NCBI GenBank assembly: GCA_961205875.1
Contig: OY540816.1
Location: 16,254,701 to 16,318,700, forward strand
Reading direction: 5' to 3'
DNA length: 64,000 nt
Source: Sialis fuliginosa
Taxonomy: Eukaryota; Arthropoda; Insecta; Megaloptera; Sialidae
Shown here: in pieces, positions 61,436 to 64,000 of the stretch
Numbering within the stretch: the stretch's first letter is position 1
How the letters are laid out: the number at the start of each line of letters is the position of its first letter
Program-made: the position numbers and the translations under genes
The notes under the pieces: generated by a model
Told to the model about the DNA's origin: nothing
Database searches by the model: none
The model's input: the letters and a program-made list of their open reading frames with translations, nothing else

Positions 61436-61646
61436 TTTGAAAAATATACAATATATTAAAATCAAAAATTCTATTCGGTCAGTAGCGTCAGTAGTGATTA
61501 GTTTTTATAATTTGACATATTTGACGTTTTGTCAATATGCTTATTTACGTTGGTATTACATATTTCGATACAAAGCAACTTCAACTCAGTTGTTTTCAAT
61601 TTTGAAGTTTAAAAAAATGTTTGAAAGTTGAATAAAATCACAAAAA
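61436..61646. promoter_or_regulatory. Short bidirectional promoter between COMMD2 and SLD5
   Basis: Only 211 bases separate the two divergent start codons, so both leaders and both promoters must lie here. GTCAGTAGCGTCAGTAG at about 61479-61495 contains two initiator-like TCAGT matches. Confidence 0.5.
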
Positions 61647-62342
61647 ATGGAAGGCATGGAAAGTGAAGATATATTTTCTGCTGGCAGAAATACAATAGAA
61701 GATGATTTAAACTTTGGAGAAAGTGATGAAGAAACAATAACAGCTAAACAGGTGTTAGATATGTTAAAAGAAGCATGGTCTAATGAAAAATTTGCACCTG
61801 AAATTTTACCTCACAAAGCAGATTTAGTTGAATGTATGTTAACACAGTTACATCACATGGAAGAAAATATGAAAAAACTTAAAAAAAACGATATTAGGGC
61901 TATAATTCACCAAATGGAAATTGACAGGATACGATTTTTAATAACAGATTATCTTCGAACAAGGTTAGAAAAGATAGAATTGTATACAAAATACATATTA
62001 AATGCTGAGGAACTGCGTATTGAGAATGAAACAAACTACTTGTCATCGGAAGAATACAGATTTGCTCAAGAATTTTTATCTAATGAAGAAAATCTATTTA
62101 AACAACTAGCTTGTAGATACATGCCCGGTAACTTACAGGACTTGGACTGGAATGAAATGATGTCGAAACCAAATTTGAGTTCTCGAGTGTTTTTCAAAGC
62201 AAAAAAGTCTGTTATGGGTGTTGTTATTAGTGATGAAGATGTCGATAATGATCAAGTAAACTTTGAGGAAAATTCACAACATATTTTACCTTATAAGTAC
62301 ATATCTGAGTTAATTAAAGATGGGACAGTTATTTTAATGTAA
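61647..62342 (+). CDS. SLD5: DNA replication complex GINS protein SLD5
   Basis: A single exon of 231 codons plus stop. After an acidic N-terminus comes the helical GINS A domain (ITAKQVLDMLKEAWSNEKFAPEILPHK, then IIHQMEIDRIRFLITDYLRTRLEKIE). The C-terminal B domain ends KYISELIKDGTVILM. SLD5 is one of four GINS subunits and joins MCM2-7 and CDC45 to form the CMG replicative helicase. The length is close to the human protein (223 residues). The start at 61647 follows AAAAA and is the first ATG of the conserved frame. AATAAA at about 62535-62540 is the likely polyadenylation signal. No intron, unlike its neighbours. Confidence 0.95.
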   Translation: MEGMESEDIFSAGRNTIEDDLNFGESDEETITAKQVLDMLKEAWSNEKFAPEILPHKADLVECMLTQLHHMEENMKKLKKNDIRAIIHQMEIDRIRFLITDYLRTRLEKIELYTKYILNAEELRIENETNYLSSEEYRFAQEFLSNEENLFKQLACRYMPGNLQDLDWNEMMSKPNLSSRVFFKAKKSVMGVVISDEDVDNDQVNFEENSQHILPYKYISELIKDGTVILM

Positions 62343-62971
62343 GCATATAGTGCTCCAGTAGGTTTAAGAACTGGATATTTATATGATAAATAATGTAATT
62401 TAATCTTCTATAATTGTACACAATAATTAAATTTGTTTTATTTTATATTTCTAGTAGATGGAAGATTGGAACTGCTTATTATATTGCTTAATATTTTGTT
62501 ATATGAAACATCTGGTAGCCTTTGATAAGATATAAATAAAAAATAGGGACCATTTTAAAAGAATTTGTAAATAGTTTTAATATAATATTGCTGATTGCGA
62601 TTTATAATTGTATTATATTTTTCATTTTAAATGTTAATATAATTGTATAAGTTTAAAATATAAGATTTTTTGTAACTTCATGCGATTTTTTTTATCTTAA
62701 TTACTTATTCATTGGGTAATTTGTAAAAAAATTGTTCTAGGTTTGAATATCTTTATTTTTTAAGCGAACATCTTAAATCTTACTTAACAAATACATTAGT
62801 GATTTACTATATTTACATCACAATATTTTGTGCAACATAGAATTTTATAATAAAATATCAATAATCTTAAATACTTATAGTACGTAACATTAATTGCTAA
62901 TACATTACTTTTACATTTTACAAAATTTTTTTACACAATTTGAAAACATTTTTATTTGAGATATGAACCTC
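62343..62971. other. Gap: 3' UTRs of SLD5 and the GATA factor
   Basis: Convergent gene ends. The SLD5 signal is AATAAA near 62535; TTTATT at 62951-62956 is AATAAA on the minus strand, just past the GATA stop. Nothing else is seen. Confidence 0.5.
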
Positions 62972-64000
62972 CTACGATGATGCCATTAGTTTCGCAGCTG
63001 CCGTTACGTGGTGTTGGTGATGGTAAGCAACATCATTGCCACCTGGCGGCGATGCGGAAAAACCAAACATCTGTTGATGATATTGGTAAGTAGGTGTCTG
63101 TAAACATCCGTACTGTGATGCTTTGTGATGTTCGAATATAGATGGCGGTGGTTCACATTTAACATGTGATGAGGAAGTATTTATATGATGAGTGTCGTAT
63201 AATGAGGATGGCTCGCATTTGATTTGAGATGAAGATGGAACTAGGGAAGTGTGTCCTAGATAGGGTCGGTCGTTCGTTTTCGATATTGAATCAGTCGAAT
63301 GGTGGTGATGGTGGTTCTGAGACGTTGCTGGAGATGATGTTTGAGATGTATGGTGATGCACTGTCGCTGATACTTTTGAAGAATCTGAAAAAATAATTTA
63401 ATTGAAACTGCTGTTTAAAATTATTAAATATTTATATTATCCTTAATATATATATAGCTCAACGTCTGTCTGTCTGTCCATTAGTGCGTTTATAACTCGA
63501 GAACCACTTATCCAATTTACGTGTTTTTTTTTATTCATAGATATGTTCTCTGGCCAGGTTATAGGATATATTTTGTTACGTTAGGTAACATAAGGAATAA
63601 GCAGTCAAGTTTGCCACCAGCGCGCTCTTTGCAATTGTTTTGATTCATTTTTGTTAGGTAATTTAGGTGTTGATTTGTTATTATTACAATAATAACTGAT
63701 CGTGTTTGTACTTAATTTAACTATATTTTTCAAAAATCCTAAACAATAATTCCGTAGTCCACGTGAGCGAAGCCGCGGGCGCAGCTAGTATTTAATAAAT
63801 TGTAAGAAAATAATAAACAAAAACTTACCATTATTTGTACACTGATTCGCTGAAGATCCGGCGCTTGCATCTTCCGTCGCGTTTCCACCGGAAGCCGCTG
63901 AAGATGGCGTGCTCGTACCGCCACCACCTCCGGACTTCTTCGGTTTGCGTTTCCGCGTCTGTATGCCATCCTTGCGCATTGCCAGCGGTCTGTTGACGCC
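62972..64000 (-). CDS. GATA-family transcription factor, C-terminal part, pannier-like
   Basis: Two minus-strand exons, 64000-63829 (5' end beyond the window) and 63384-62972, join in phase 1 and give 194 visible residues. The first begins GVNRPLAMRKDGIQTRKRKPKK. That is the basic tail directly after the second GATA zinc finger, the part that contacts DNA. A Gly/Ser/Thr-rich linker follows. The last exon is rich in His and Ser, has two similar IKCEP / VKCEP motifs, and ends VTAAAKLMASS. GATA factors bind WGATAR; pannier (GATA4/5/6 class) patterns dorsal ectoderm, heart and bristles in Drosophila. The HGVNRPLAMRKDG-type tail fits this class better than serpent, but the fingers themselves are off the edge. 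The intron carries a dispersed repeat. Confidence 0.85.
63440..63790 (-). repeat. Dispersed repeat in the GATA-factor intron
   Basis: On the minus strand it starts CTAGCTGCGCCCGCGGCTTC and ends GGACAGACAGACAGACGTTG. It is a reversed relative of the repeat at 25686-26030. It fills most of the 444-base intron, so the intron was probably short before the insertion. Confidence 0.65.

Noticed and set aside
1-64000. tRNA or rRNA genes and CRISPR arrays
   Set aside because: I looked for tRNA B-box-like GGTTCGANTCC motifs and regularly spaced repeats and found none; this was a visual search, so a tRNA could be missed.

Overview
This is a strongly AT-rich, repeat-laden piece of an insect nuclear genome. 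The insect call rests on gene content: a ZAD-type C2H2 zinc-finger protein (an arthropod-specific architecture), a Zasp/ZM-motif muscle gene, a pannier-like GATA factor, and GT-AG introns throughout. The order cannot be fixed from sequence alone. No bacterial, plastid or viral block is visible.

Layout. 1-15.6 kb is mostly repeats and apparent intron. Two short minus-strand exons with ATG starts and good splice donors (1332-1352 and 14786-14831) look like alternative first coding exons of a gene whose body lies left of the window. 16.7-18.3 kb is a complete 481-codon ZAD zinc-finger gene on the minus strand. 21.1-43.9 kb is a long plus-strand Zasp-like (probably Zasp66-like) Z-disc gene with large repeat-filled introns, at least two phase-matched alternative first coding exons, a candidate cassette exon and a candidate 35-nt microexon. 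47.7-62.4 kb is a compact housekeeping cluster: HERC4 (minus), TSR3 (plus), HIRA (minus), MRNIP-like (minus), COMMD2 (minus), SLD5/GINS4 (plus). 62.97-64.0 kb holds the last two coding exons of a GATA factor whose zinc fingers lie beyond the right edge. I rebuilt every exon chain by hand: splice phases close and no frame is broken.

The cluster genes share no pathway. They act in ubiquitin ligation (HERC4), 18S rRNA acp3 modification (TSR3), replication-independent H3.3 deposition (HIRA), DNA-damage response (MRNIP), COMMD/retriever-type trafficking (COMMD2) and replication initiation (SLD5). Their closeness reflects short intergenic spacers and shared promoter regions (HERC4/TSR3 652 bp, COMMD2/SLD5 211 bp).

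Repeats are short and non-autonomous: hAT-like MITEs with 8-bp target-site duplications, long fold-back elements, an element family with TAAGGTACTGG ends present twice, and SINE- or LINE-tail-like families. The clearest result is a 46-bp TTAA-flanked insert in one copy of the TAAGGTACTGG element, for which the other copy in this window preserves the empty TTAA site. I found no clearly new multi-gene system. The points most worth following are the start and exon choices of the Zasp gene, the nested TTAA insert, and a pre-miRNA-like hairpin between TSR3 and HIRA.
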